A stretch of 64,000 nucleotides of DNA from Actinernus sp. WN-2022 (Eukaryota; Cnidaria; Anthozoa; Actiniaria; Actinernidae): the NCBI GenBank assembly GCA_030867875.1, contig JAOWCC010001501.1, positions 20,737,524 through 20,801,523 of the forward strand, in the 5' to 3' direction. A program made the position numbers and the translations under genes. This document shows, one piece after another, positions 41,501 to 56,500 of the stretch. A model generated the notes under the pieces. That model was given only the letters and a program-made list of their open reading frames with translations, was not told the origin of the DNA and searched no databases. The number at the start of each line of letters is the position of its first letter. Position 1 is the first letter of the stretch.

Positions 41501-44500
41501 TTCGTCTGTTCGGAGGAGCTTCATCCTTGGAATGAACTCGTCGATTTTGCACGAGGCTTTGTACTTCCAGTTCTAAAAATTCACTTGAGTTAGGCACTGA
41601 CGCGTGCAGAGAAACTTGGCACCGAAGCTATTTATAGTTGCTATAATTAGCTCAACCGAACTGCCTAGTAGTAGTTTATTGACAAGTCTTGGTTGACCTT
41701 GAATACAATATAGAACGGAATTGCAGATGCTTTTAACGAACAAAAATGAATAAATAATGGCCAGGGAGCATGTTAAAGTTTGTAGCATTGAAAAATAGAT
41801 GGATATTCTTCGTGAGGTACACATATTGCACAAACCTACTGCTTTGCTTATGCCTAGATGGTTTTCCCGCCAAAACTGGAAATTGTTTTCAAGCGTGACG
41901 TAAAGTTCGTTTGGAGTAAACACGGATTATTTTCGCAGCTGCTTATTATCCACACACCGTGAAAAATAACGGTTTTCTGTTATTTTTATTAGGAACTATT
42001 TTAGATGCGTGTAGTGTACCAAAATAGACTCAATGTCATCGTGTTCTTTTGGCTTTCTGTAAAATGTGTTCTATGTGTTCGATCCCAGGTTTCTCTGCGC
42101 GCTAACACTTTTCCCGGCTTTACTTTGGAGGGGAAGGGAAGGGAGGTTTGTCAATTGCAGTTCTTACATGGAATCTAATATTACCTAAGATGATCAACTT
42201 TAAACGCGCGACTTTCGGAGTAAAGTGAAACGATTGGAATGGTGGATCGGTGGAACTAATATCCCAAAACACTCGGAAGAACATGCGGTCTTTTTGATTT
42301 TAAAATAGCCCCAAGGTCAACATAACATAACAATACTAGGGGTTAAAACCTTTCTATAAGAACCAGACACGGTAAAGAACATTGATCCGGGAGCATCATT
42401 TACGCCCATGTTATTAAACATAGACAGGCATGAGACAATAGATCATGTCTGCCAGGCGGATCTGTTTGTTTTTCATGGAGAAGAAAGTGTTTGTGATTTA
42501 TATATGCTTGAAGAGGAGCAGTAAAACGTGAAATGGTTTCACACACTCTTCCGCCATTTGTTTGACAAGGCAAAGGCGATGAAACACAGTTGTAAATCAT
42601 TCTGATACGTGACTGTGAATATGGCCGTTATGTTTTAATTATGTAGCATTATTCCTGTTCAAATATTGCGCGCCGAACGTCGCACAGCCTGCAATCTTTG
42701 GTCTACCCGTCCCTCCCCCCCCCCCCCCCCCTTCGGGTTCTGGAGCCACTTCTGGATTAGTTTGTTGTGACATTTGTTACGCTTATGGCAGTGGAATTAG
42801 TTTTTCATTCCCCAAAATATAAGATTTGGACGAATATTTTTGTACATTGAAGACGTTTTGGAAAATGTAATTTATGCCAGTTGAGGAACGAAATTGACAA
42901 CGATTATTTTGTTGACTAACGCAGTCTCCCCGTTGAATTAACAACTATCCTTAAATGGACCATCGGACGAGTTCACAGGTAAACGACGGGTTCTCACTCA
43001 CCTAGAGCTAGGGTTCACAGGTAAACAAGAAAAGAAGGTAAACTAGAGAGATATTTTGTGAGCGCTCCCACTCGGGCTCGAAATGTTTATCTTTATCCTT
43101 GACTGGTTTTAAGAATGTCATTAGAATTAACGATTATCATTACTTCAAGCGTGTTTCCCATTTTAGGATAGTTGTTAATTCAACGGGGAGATCGTGTTGC
43201 CCGAACAGAACATAGAAGAAGACAAAGTAAAATAAATAATACAACTAAACAATCAAGAACGTATCGCTTTTGTACATGTTAGCTTGACTGAGCAACATGC
43301 CCAAGTATCGAACATAGCTTTGTTAGCTCTGGTTAGGGAAGCGTCACATTGATTTTTCCACGAGAAACGTCCAGCGAAGTTTCTTGTTCAACCCCCACCC
43401 CCGCCAAGTCACTGTCACTAGAGTCACTGAAAACAAAAACAAATTCAAGGTCCAAGGAAAATCGGTTACGCACTATCTGAAAGTTATGATCTATAATATT
43501 GTTCATATATACCCTAATCAAAAAAATACTGCGTTGGTAGTCAGTTTTAAGGTGAAGCTCCAGCACGTTCGCAGACCACGTGTAGTTTTTCCCGACTATG
43601 TGGTGAGTGCGGGCCGGGGGATTGGGACAAACATGAAAGCGAGGTCACCCTGAAAGAGGGGTCTGCAACGAAACCCCACAAATTTGAATTCCGCCCCCTT
43701 CTTAACATAATCTAAAGTTGGACAAAAGGTCGACTAGAACGAGTAGAACAGCACAAGTCTGCAACAAACTACACCAAAACAAAATATAATTTCAGTTTCT
43801 GCTACTTAAAGGGGCAGTGTCACCGTAATAGGCTTCGCGTTCCGGGCCGGAATCGAAACAGCTATTTCCATCGTGTTTGATATGAACTACCGAACCTCTC
43901 GGCCATGTGGGATGCTTAAAATCAAAACAAATATGCAAAAATGACCAACAAACAGTGTATATAAACAGTCTCCTGGGAAAATATTGCAAATCCTTTCAAT
44001 CAAGCATTGAAGGAGGGAAGTTTAACTGTTTGTATCCAATTAAAGCCACCAACCGAACGATTACTCGATACATGCGCAGTACCATGACATAGCCCCTTTA
44101 AGTATCCTGTATCGCTTGACATGCTACTTGTAAAATATCTGTGTCTGGTCTCAGGAATTCTAAGAACACTTGAGGCCGCGAAAGTTGCCATCTCGGATCT
44201 GGTACTCGAAAAACTGCCAAGCGTTTGCCTCGGAGAAACTCGTCGTTCTGCACAGATTTGAACGTAACCTAATAAAAACTTGTTTGAACCTTTTCGATAT
44301 GTGTTCTCAAAGCTAGCGGTACATTTTGGCTTCAAGGTTTTCCACGCAAAGAAAGCCAAAACACAAGAAGGACGGAATACCACGAATGAGAGCTGATGAC
44401 AGCTATAGAACAATTTTAGCCAATCGCATTCTTCGTCCAGATTAATAGGAAAAGTTGAATGACAGCTAAACCGATTTTAGCCAATCATATTGTACGTCCA

Positions 44501-47500
44501 AAATTCTAGACGAAGAATAGGAAAATTTATAGGATTTTGTTTCACGCCCTCATTCAGGGTGACCTCTCTTTCATGTCACCGACCTCGCTTTCATGTTTGA
44601 CCCAATTTATCGCCGGGAAAAACTACCACTGCCTGAACGAATAAGGGGCCGCTGACTTGAATTGTGTGGGCGGTTTCACCGTTCCAATGCCGCCATAGAG
44701 ATGCTTGTCTCAGCGGTCTTACCCAAGTACGAATAAGAGGCACAACCTACAGAATCACCTCACCATTTGAGTGAGGTAGCCAAACCTTCGACATAATAAT
44801 AATAATAATAATAATAATTTATGGACTTATATTGCGCAAGTTTCATGTGTATATGATCACTTGCGCATTACATGATATGTAAATAACTTATGTATAGCTT
44901 AGCCTAAATAATATAATGTTAAAAATCCATACTAATGTTAATACTAATTTTACGGAAGCTAAACCTATACTAATAGATTAATACTAAATGTTTAAGAACT
45001 AATAAAATACTAAAAATGAGTAAAAACTATACATTCTAATATTAAAAAAATTATGTTAAAATCAATTACAGTTAAATGCTTTCCTAAAAAGATAAGTTTT
45101 AATTGAACGTTTAAAAGAATCGAGAGACTGTTCATTTCGTAAAGAGTTCGGTAGATCGTTCCACAGTTTAGGAGCAGCAGATACAAAGGCTCTATCGCCA
45201 AGTGTAGGCTTAGTTATCACATAAGGTGGTTCTAGTAACAATTCGGTATTAGAACGAAGACAATATCTAGACTTACTCTTAATCTTAATTAGATCATTAA
45301 TATATATAGGTGACAGACCATGCAATGCCTTAAAAGTAATAAGTAATAATTTAAAGATAATTCTAAACTTAACTGGAAGCCAATGCAGCTGATATAATAT
45401 AGGTATTATATGGTCGAATCTTGGTATCTTACAAATAAGACGGGCAGCAGTATTTTGTACTCTCCGTAACTTAATTAGTTGTGTCTGCGGTAATCCGTAT
45501 AAAAGGCTATTACAGTAATCGATACGGCTTGTGACAAAGGCATGTACTAAAAGCTTGGTAGATTCAGTGGACAAATACTTCCTTATGCGTCTAATGTTGT
45601 GTAAATGGAAAAATGAAGAATTGCATATCTTATTAATATTGGTGTCATGGACAACTTAGAGTCGAACCAAGAACCTAAATTTCTGGCAACTGGAACGGGT
45701 GCAATATTACAATTTCCGACAGTTATATGTTCAATGTTTACTTTAGCTAATTGTTGCCTAGTGCCTATAATCAGAAATTCAGTCTTGTCATCGTTCAGCA
45801 TTAGCCGATCTATGACAGAAATAGCGTTCTCCTGATTAGCAGCTGAGTCCGGCTTGAAAGAAAAGTAGATCTGAGAATCATCGGCGTAGCAGTGGACATT
45901 AGGGAGATGCGCATTCATAATATCAAATAGTTTCGATGCATAAATAACAAAGAGAAGAGGTCCAAGGCAAGAACCTTGAGGAACACCCCACTTCAGTTCA
46001 AAACTATCTGAGGGGGTACCATTAATTGAAACACGCTGCGTTCTGTTCATCAAATATGACGAAAACCAGTCGAGTACTTTACCAGATACACCAACCTTAG
46101 ATTTGAGAGTGTCAAGTAGGATACTATGATCAACGGTGTCGAAGGCTACACTTAAATCCAGAAGCACAAGGAGTCGTCCTCTCGTCTGTGGTATGATGGC
46201 CGAGAAAATTCTCCACCCACCATAGCGTCCATTTATGAATGTCTTGGCTCCCCAAGTACAAACCGAAGACCCTCCACCGGCTCAAGCTAACCCAGGTGTT
46301 AAACTATTTCCGTTCGTGTTTCTTTATTTTGTCGCCGTTCTCGCGTTTCTCGGCTTCTTGTGTGTATAAAGTCATGGGATGTGTTTGGCTATTTGTTCCC
46401 TCATGGCTGTTATTGGCATGCTTATTGTAATGCATGTGTTATGTGAGCGGTCTCGGCGAAATGTTTTCTTAGCCGCTCTTCTTGTATAAGTCATGGGATG
46501 TGTTTGGCTATTTGTTCCCTCATGGCTGTTATTGGCATGCTTATTGTAATGCATGTGTTATGTGAGCGGTCTCGGCGAAAAAAAATTAATTTCTAAGCCG
46601 CTCTTCTCGTATAAATCATTAGATGTGTTGGGCTATTTGTTCCCTCGTTACTGTTATTGGCATACTGTATTGTAATGCATGTGTTCATATGTGAGTGGTT
46701 TCGGCAAAAGTTTCTACGCCACTCTTCTTGTTTTAGTCATGGGTTGTGTTTGGCTATTTGTTCCCTCATTACTACATTATTTAGTGCATGTGTTATGTGA
46801 GCGCTTTTTGCGAAATATTTTTGTACTACGCTCTTTCCGTGCAGATCGTATATCGATTTGACTCATTGTTCCTTCATTTGGCAGTTCGTTGCCCCTTTCC
46901 GCGTACGTCGTGGTACACACTTGGTTTACTATTTGGCCTGTTCATAACAACAGTTTCAATTATTGTGCATTGGTCAAGTACCTCTCGCTAATTGGGTATT
47001 ATCTTGCTTTCCATTGCAATTATCCTCACTGGTTGTCCCGCTGTTCCTGTTGTGCCCTGGCGTGGCATTCATTTGTTGATTACCGTTTATTACCATTGTT
47101 TCAGCTGTGTTTCAGCTTATATTGTTTCTCCTGTCTTTTTTGGTAATACTACTCTGCATTCCTCAATTTTAGGGTTACCTCATTTGCTTTCGCCATTCTT
47201 TTTTTATTTTCTCGCTCGAGGGTGACAGCTTTAAAAGGGGAGTCTAATTCCCTCTCGGATTACTGAGGTTTAAGGCTGTCATTCTCTGGGCTGCGCTACT
47301 TTTTACTCGCTTGTTTCTTTACCCAACGATCATCTAAGCGTTTAATCAAGCCAAGCTCGCTCTTTCATCACTGGGAACTAACGCAGGGGTTCTACCCGAC
47401 TCGCGTTACCGACTGTTTTTTCGCCTGGATTCGGCATTACGGCAACCCCTTTACGCACGCGCAGCCCATGGGTTGGCAGCTGGTAACACCCACATATCTC

Positions 47501-50500
47501 TAGATTTCCTCAGTTCTATCATTTGAATTGAGCGCCGATTGTTTAACATAGCGTTCTGTTAGCGTTCTTCCCGAAACTGATTCTTACACCAAGAGTTTTG
47601 AATTGAGCGCCGATTGTTTAACTTAGCGTTATTACCGAAACTGATTCTTACACCAAGAGTTTTGAATTGAGCGCCGATTGTTTAACTTAGCGTTCTTCCC
47701 GAAACTGATTCTTACACCAAGAGTTTTGAATTGAGCGCCGATTGTTTAACTTAGCGTTCTGTTAGTGTTCTTACCGAAACTTATTCTTACACCAAGACTT
47801 TTGAATTGAGCGCCGATTGTTTAACTTAGCGTTCTGTTAGTGTTCTTACCGAAACTTATTCTTACACAAGAGTTTTGAATTGAGCGCCGATTGTTTAACT
47901 TAGCGTTCTGTTAGCGTTCTTCCCGAAACTGATTCTTACACCAAGAGTTTTGAATTGAGCGCCGATTGTTTAACTTAGCGTTCTGTTAGCGTTCTTACCG
48001 AAACTGATTCTTACACCAAGAGTTTTGAATTGAGCGCCGATTGTTTAACTTAGCGTTCTGTTAGTGTTCTTACCGAAACTGATTCTTACACCAAGAGTTT
48101 TGAATTGAGCGCCGATTGTTTAACTTAGCGTTCTGTTAGCGTTCTTCCCGAAACTGATTCTTTCACCAAGAGTTTTGAATTGAGCGCCGATTGTTTAATT
48201 ACCCGCGGTTCTTACCGAAACTGATTCTTACACCAAGAGTTTTGAATTGAGCGCCGATTGTTTAACTTAGCGTTCTGTTAGCGTTCTTACCGAAATTGAT
48301 TCTTACACCAACAGTCGGTTTTGAATTGAGCGCCGATTGTTTAACTTAGCCTTCTTACCGAAGTAGGCGGTAAAAAAAAATTTTAATTGAACTAGAAGCT
48401 CTTGGCAGAGTCAGTTCTGTGAAACAAAATCATAACATAAAACCGCGAGGGTTATCAAAGCTGCTATGCCCCTTTCAAACGATTACATTCAAATCGTATC
48501 ACAAACAAGTTTGAACACAGATTCCACATGCTTTAAGATTGAAAGTTCAGATCAAAATGAAACTCACAGTCGATAAGCTTTTATGTGGATTAAGTAATGA
48601 TACTTAGAGTTGGTTCTAATTAATGCTTCTGCATGTTACTTTTATTGATAACTCTCTGGAGAATTTGTGTACAAGTTTTATCTATCAATCAACGTGAGAT
48701 TGACAGGTTTGGCTTTGCGTTGAAGTGACGTAAATAACTTCACGTGACTGCTTGGACCAATCAAAAATCGTTTTTCACGGTCTATTGTGTAAGGGCAGCT
48801 CATTTGAATATGTCCATGAAACAAAGTGCTTAGTGGCCACGATGTGTCTATGCTGGCCTTCAGGGACCCCAACAGTTTTGTCACCGGAGGTTCTTAACAG
48901 GGTCGCAAGCGTAAGTCGACCTTTTAGCCGCTTTCAGTTCTGGGCCTCTGTGGGTCTTTGAGTGTTGGGTTGTCTTTGCGGGGTTTAGGTTGTATAACCA
49001 TATTATTATTGTTGGCATTCTAAGATCACTGTGGCCGCCGGATATCCGTAACTCAATGAGTACGGGTGAGACCGATGAGAATAGGATACTAATCAAAGAT
49101 TATAAAATGAATATTCTACCAATACACCCTTTGCACGTGACGTCATAGCCGCCATGTTGGTGTACAGTTAACAATAGATTCTTCGTTAGCTTCTTTTGTT
49201 CTGTACACCAACATGTCATTTGAATCTCTGGGGATTGAGTGCAAACCATCTATAGATACAATATGAGCGGCCGAATGGCATCGGATATACAATTGTTTAT
49301 CCGATACAATTCGGACGCGAATATACTAATTATCATAATGTAATATAAAAAATTGAAAACATTTCTGAAATTTGGTGAAAAGCGCAAGAGTTAGTTGGAC
49401 CACGGACATGCGCAGTTCCATAATGGAGTTCTACCTTGTCATTTTACCGGGATAGAGGAGGTCATTGATCGGATGCGAGACGTCCCTCATATATGCTAAC
49501 GCTAATAGCTAATACTGAATGATAACCCGAGTAATCAATGGTATCCTGAGCTAACTACAATACAGGGATATCCACGTGACTTGAATGCTGCGGTTTAGAT
49601 TGATAAGATAAGATCAACTTTATTTAAACACACGCAGCACCCTCACAACTAGAAGCTGATTTCCAGAAGGGGCGTGCACTACTCGTGCAAATAAAATAAT
49701 GTTCTAAGCTAAAAACTAACCTAATACATGTCAATCTATGATAAATGCTACTATACACACTATGCATAACTCGCGCGGTCACAACACGAAAAAGAGGCCA
49801 GTAGGTCCTCTGGAATGTTGAAGTTGAAATGCTAGCAGGAAGTGTGAAACGTGTTGAACATGATTGTTTAGTTGAAAAATGTTTCTTTATAGTACAACCA
49901 GCCAGGCGCATAGCAAATTAACGGCATTGTTTCACTGAACATTCCTTCAGTGCATTTCACAATCTCCCCGGGCGCTTCAATTTCAACATTCCAGAGGACC
50001 TACTGGCCTCGTTGACATGCTAGTTACCAGGACTTATGCATAGGGTCTATAGACCCATTCGAAAAATGGCGTCCAATTTAAAAAGCTATTGTTCTGGTAA
50101 CGTGAGCACGAGGCTAGTCAGTACACACAAAAGCTTTCGACCGTGTAGGCGAGGCTAGTCAAGCCTAAACAATAGTTAGTTAAATTGGACGCCATTTTTC
50201 GAATGGGTCTATAAATACTACTATAAACTGCTAACTACTATATTTAGATACTAATGCATATAATTACGCTTAATAGGCCGGGGGAAATCTTTGAGCGAAA
50301 CTGGGCTAATGACTCAGAGGTTCTTAATTCTATAGGTAATTCATTCCATATTTTGGCTCCATTGTAACTAAGGCTCTTTTTTAGTCAGTTTTAGGAAGAG
50401 GAACGGAAACTTTTTTACGTGTATTCCGCAGGTCGTAGTTGCAATTGACTGCATACGAGTCACTGAAGATGCTATATAGAGAGCCGTTGAGGTGCCAAAT

Positions 50501-53500
50501 TGTTGATTATTTTGAACATGAGTCCAGCCTTAATTTTAGCTCTCCGCTCCTCAAGTGTGATCCAACCCAATGAGCGGAGAGCTATTTCAGATTGCCCAGC
50601 TTCGTTCGGACGCTTCATAATCACCCTAGCGCACCTGTTTTGAAGTTTCTGCAGACGCTGTGATAGTATGCTTCCCAATGAGTCCCACACCTCGCAACAA
50701 TAGTCGAAGTGGGGTTGCACAAGGGCATTATAAACGCATACTAGCGTATCACGGTATACAAATTCCCTGAGCTTTTTTATTGCCCCAATTCCCGATGAGA
50801 CTTTCAGTTCTTGGCTATGTCATCAATGTGTTTTTCCCATGTTAGAAATTCGTCTATGCGTACACCGAGTATCTTGCAATCATTGACTCGTTTGACTTGG
50901 TCAACGCCAATAAGAACATTAGGTTCTGCGGCAAGATTTTGTGTCTTGGGTCTTGATCCAATCAAGGTGTACTCTGTTTTGGCTATATTCAGGCTTAATT
51001 TGTTAGCTGATAGCCATTTTTTAACATTACTAAGGTCATGATTCAGGACCACTTCAGCTTCACTAATTGACTTGCCAACAGCCGTTAGGCTCGTATCATC
51101 TGCAAACAACCTAGGGGTAGTATGCTCGAGATAGTTTGGCAAATCATTAATATATAGTATGAACAGAAGTGGACCGAGAATTGATAAGGCATGAGTTTAT
51201 CCAAGAGGATCTCCTGATTTACGGTATCAAACGCCTTTTTTAGATCAAGAAAGATTACAAGGTTGTAAAGGCCTCGATCCATGTTTATATACCATTCATT
51301 AGTACAGTCCAGCAACGCAGACGCAGTAGAATGGAACCGTCGGAATCCGAATTGATGTTCAGACAATAGATCCTGCGCAGTTATATATTCCATTAATTGC
51401 TCATATAAGATTTTTTCATATATTTTGCTTATTACTGGAAGTATTGAGATTGGCCTATAATTATCAAGCATATTTCGAGGACCTTTTTTGTGGAGTGGAA
51501 TCACCCTAGCTAATTTCCATTCTGATGGAACAGTTTGTGATATAATGGATTTGTTGAAAATTTTCATGAGTGGTTGTGAAATTACTGAGGCTGCTAATCG
51601 GAGTACTTTAGCCGAAATTGTATCCATTCCAGTGGCTTTGGATACAGATAGGGAATTAAGCAGCTTGAAAACTTTAGACGTATACCAATGGCTCTAAAAT
51701 AGAACTTGCTTTTAACTTCTTTAATGAAATCTTTATGGTTAGCACCAGGAGCCCTGATAACCAGGAGCTTCCATCCCGCATATACTAGGCCTATGGCACA
51801 GCGTTTTCACAAGTTAGGTTATTTTTATAACGGTTTCCCGCTATTCTGTGGTTGCAATCATTCCTAAGGGAATGAAATCACAAAAGCGTAGCAGCCATGT
51901 TGTTGGTATAACAAAAGTAGCTAATGATGCATCTTTTGTTCCGCCACTGGTGCAATCCACTAATTGGCAGGAAAACTAATCTACAAAATAGCCCAACTTG
52001 TATTCTATCTCCGAACGAATACAAATCATTTTCAAACTATTTTAAATGACACATGTAAAAACAAGTTATTACACGATGGGTATCTCGTTTATTGCTAACA
52101 GTTTACATATAGTGCGAAGAACGTAACAATATGAAAGATAGCTAGAGACACCTTCGAGTGGTATCAACTAACTAAACAACTCATTATATACTGCTCCTTA
52201 TTGCCCAAGGTACATCATAACACCGTGGCACTGGCAACGCCTTAACACAACATACGCACACCCATGTGCATTCCAAATCGTTAGAAAATACATTTGTGAA
52301 AACGCTGTGACAGCTATATTGCTGGCTTTCACTTGACGTCATAGCCGCCATGTTGGTGCCCTTAAACAATAGATTCCTCGTTAGCTTCTTTTGTTGGGGC
52401 ACCAACATGGCCGCCATGCCCTTTGCCATTTGAATCTCTGGGGTTTGAGTGAAAACCAGCAATAGGAGATATGGACTATCCTGATTATGGACTCCTGTTG
52501 GCACATTATTAATGATAGTATAAGCAATATAACACGCTTTCCGTGTCTTTGTTCTCAGGTACAAACACTGGCCAGGATATGTTGGGAGAACAAAGACAAA
52601 CTTGAAATCACGAGCCGCTAGGCGTGATTTTCAAGTTTTTCTTTGTTCTCCCAACATATCCCGGCGAGTGTTTATAACAGAGAATAAAGACATGGAATGC
52701 GTGTTGTATTTCTTTTATAGAATAACGACATGTATATTATAACTGACAAGCTTCTTTAATAGATCATGGAGTCTTTGTTAACTAATCTTCCCCTTGATAA
52801 AAGGTGAACATTTAGTTTCAAAATAAAGTATTAGGCGACATTCAGCTCTAGGTTGGTGAAAACTGCAGCAAAACGTCAATAATTTTTGAGGAGCAATTAC
52901 TAAGAATTGTGTATTTTTCAAAAAACATTTCAGGTTCAGCATTTCGCATTGGCTCTTCAACTCACATTGACTTTACGGAAATGGCCAACAAGTATGGTGA
53001 CGTATTCAGTCTCTACCTCGGCAGCCGATTGGTTGTGGTGCTAAACGGAAGTGACGCAATTCACGAAGCTTTGGTCAAGAATTCGGCGACTTTCGCGGGC
53101 CGTCCGGACCTGTACACGATGGTGAAATCGGGAAATGGAGGGCAGAGCTTACTGAATACCACATATAGCCGAAAGTGGAAGGTAATTCAAAAAAGATCAG
53201 ACGCTGTAAGCTCTCTAAATGTGCCAGGCGTTCGTCAGTCACGGACGGCAACCGGAAGTAATAAATAAATAAATAAAATGATTTTGTTTAGCGCCTATAG
53301 ACCCATTCGAAAAATGGCGTCCAATTTAAAAAGCTATTGTCCTGGTAACGTGAACACGAGGCTAGTCAGTACACACAAAAGCTTTTGAACGTGTAAGCGA
53401 GGCTAGTCAGTCCTAAACAATAGTTAGTTAAATTGGACGCCATTTTTCGAATGGGTCTATACATTGCTGTTTTAAGCGCTTCACAAGATAATTAAAAACT

Positions 53501-56500
53501 AAAATACCTACAATTAATTAGATAATAATCAAACTCATTACAAATTATAAGCTAATTTAAAAAGGAGTGTCTTAAGTTTAGACTTAAAAATATTTACATT
53601 AGGACTAGTGTCAGCATGCATGGCTCAAATGGTTGGATAGTGAGGTTGGTTACGTTAGGATCTTTTCTTTCGATTTTAGCAAAGCTTTCGACTCGGTACC
53701 ACATGATATCCTCTGTCGTAAGCTAAATAATCTTGATATCAATCCTTACATATTTAACTGGATAGTGAGTTTTTGCAAGATAGACAACAGAGAGTTGTTG
53801 TTGATAGTATTGCCACTAATTATCTTAAGATAAACAGGGGGTATCCCTTAAGGGACAGTCTTTGGTCCCGTTCTTTTTTCTATCATGGTAAATGACATTA
53901 AAGCTGTAAGTCCATTTAGGAATCTACTTGTTAAGTACGCTGATGATATTTCAAGGGCACCCAACGAGTACTTTTTGAAATTCGTTTGAAACCAGTTGAA
54001 TGCAGCTCATCTAGCCATTTTAAGGCGCCTACTATGTCTTTTGACGTATTCTAGAAAGCTATTAGCTGTTCGGATTTTCTAGGTGGAAATCGCGTCAACC
54101 GAAAATACTATGGCAAAATATTCCCGGCCTACAAATTTGTCAGTAGTCTAGAACATAAACAAGAATTTTCTAGCCCAAGCAACTTCATGTTGCAAAGTTT
54201 TGTGGAGGTAAGGATTTTTTTAGGGGTTCTTTTTTCCTTTAGGCAATTCTTTTAGGTGACCTCCATTTGCTAAGGGTTTATTCTTTCGGATTTTAGATGT
54301 CAAAATTTCTTAGAGAATGAAAATGTGTTCTCGAAAACTTTAGGTAGCGCTTCACTAAATGATTTGTGATAATGTTTTTTTTTTCATTCCAACCAATGTT
54401 TTTTTACGGATCGTTCTGACTCTATTGATCAGACGAAAACGCACGAATATTTTAGGGAAAATTAAGCTCTTACTCTATTGATCAGACGAATACGCACGAA
54501 TATTTTAGGGGAAACCTTTTAGTCTCCCTTTTCTTCTATAATTTTCTAGGGATTGAAAACACATTTTCTAGCCAGTATTTCAGAAAACAATTTTCTAGGG
54601 TTCATTTTTTTTCAAATTCGAAAGTTTTTGGCTAACTTACTCTCCCGAACAGCTTTTTAATCGAAAACTTCGTTGGGTGCCCTTGATATTTCACTCTGCA
54701 TACCTGTAAACTCCAAGTGTGATAGCAATCAGTGTTAAATAGAAGTTCAATCTATTATGAAATGGACAGAGAACAATCGCATGAACTTGAATCTAAAAAA
54801 GACATGGGAAATGTTACTGAGGGGAAAGTCCGCAAAGATTCCACCTGAACCCCTGCACTTTATAGAGCGGAAATCCAGTCTGAAGCTTCTGGGTGTTACC
54901 TTTGACGAAAACCCTTGTAACTGGAACATTCATTTAGAGCACTTGTCAAAAGCCAGTAGTCGTTTATACATTCTACGAGTTTGTAAATATTATGGTTTTT
55001 CAGCCAGTTATCTGGACCTTCTCTTTCAGAGTCTCATTTTATCTATTTTTACATATGCCTTGAAGGTATGGGGATGTGCCTTCTATTGTAAATATCTTAG
55101 TCGTATATTTTATTTTTTGGCCAGAGCTTTTAAGTCAGGATTTTCTAAAAAGTGCTATCGCATCTTAGATATTCTGGCTGAAAAGGATATGAAGTTGTGG
55201 GAGAGAATTATTGATCCACGTACCACAACTGCCTTAGCTGACTTACTCCCTCCTATGAAAACACACAAGATTCGAGACAGGGGACATTCTTATATTCTTT
55301 CTCGTGTAAGAACAGAACGCTTTAAGAGCGTTTTTATATCTAGATGTTTATTCAGCCATTTCAGTGTAATCCAAACACGTCTGTTGTTTGGAATTTGTTT
55401 CCTTGATTATCAATAAAGACTATTATTATTATAATATATAAAGGTAAATTGTTCAGGAGCAGCCACAGAGAAAGCTCGATACCCATAAGTTTTCAGATTA
55501 AGAACCAGACGCTTAAGGCGTAAAATAGAGTAAGACGAGCGAAGTTGCCTACGAGGTATGTCAGTACAATTCTATCATATCTTGGATATATACAGGTGCA
55601 AGATCATTTAAAGCTTTGAAAGTGAGCAAATGGATCTTGAATATAATGCGTTGTTCAACTGGTAACCAGTGTAACTCCTTAAGTGTACTTGTGATGTGAT
55701 CGTATTTACGTAAAAAGCGATAACTCGAGCAGCAGCATTGTGGACATATTGGAGTTTCATAATCATGTGTTTAGGCAAACCATATAGAAGTGAGTTGCAA
55801 TTATCCAGTTTGACACTAAAAATACATGAATGAGAAGCTTAGTAGTGTCATACGATAAATACTTCCTAATCTTTGCAAATAACAATACAATTGACCTGAA
55901 AAGACACCAATGTTGCTCGCACGATCAGAAGGGTGAGTTCCTAAAGTAAGGGAAGGCAACGGAATATGTGGACGAAATCGGGAGTGTAAAACACGAAGCT
56001 CAGTTTTATCTTAGTTCAGTTTCTCAAGCATGTTAAGGCCTGGTTCAGGGGTCAAATTTCGGGTAAAAACTGTTTTCCAAGTATGGTAAGTACGCCAAGT
56101 TTCTCACGATAATAGGTATCGCCATTCTTGACTACCTTAAGTGGTTTGTGTGTAGTAAACCGTGTCACGTGGTCTGTCACGTGACTTAGAGCACAAAATC
56201 GGTAAATCAAAAATGCGGCTCCGAGTTTAAAACAGCTAGGATGATGACTGGATAGGTTTAGTTAAGGTTGAAGCCTTTTACCTAAATCAGCTTAGAAAAG
56301 ATGACTACAATGTTTCGTTAACGAGTAATTAAGGCGAACATATGCAAAATAGGTCACGTGACTTTTTGTACCCTTAATATCTCCTTATCTTTACATTATA
56401 GTCATGTTTTCTAAGCGTGATCTGAAACACTGCGGGAGGAGTAACGTTTTAGCAGGGTTACTTTATGTTCATATGCTATCGTCGCAGCCGCATTTCACTT

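Larger units (their letters stand above)
51755..52489. mobile_element. MITE with CATAACCAGGAGC-type termini, copy 2, with two nested insertions
   Basis: Opposite orientation to 25719-26007 and colinear with it, except for insertions at 52001-52293 and 52319-52462. The left tip is GATAACCAGGAGCTTCCATC; the right tip GGAGATATGGAC, then CCTGATTATG. The comparison with copy 1 gives the order of events directly. Confidence 0.8.

Noticed and set aside
44000..44413. 137-codon minus-strand frame
   Set aside because: It lies within an inverted-repeat element and has no recognisable pattern.
52184..52564. 126-codon minus-strand frame
   Set aside because: It runs through the dispersed repeat and two MITEs; no protein-like pattern.
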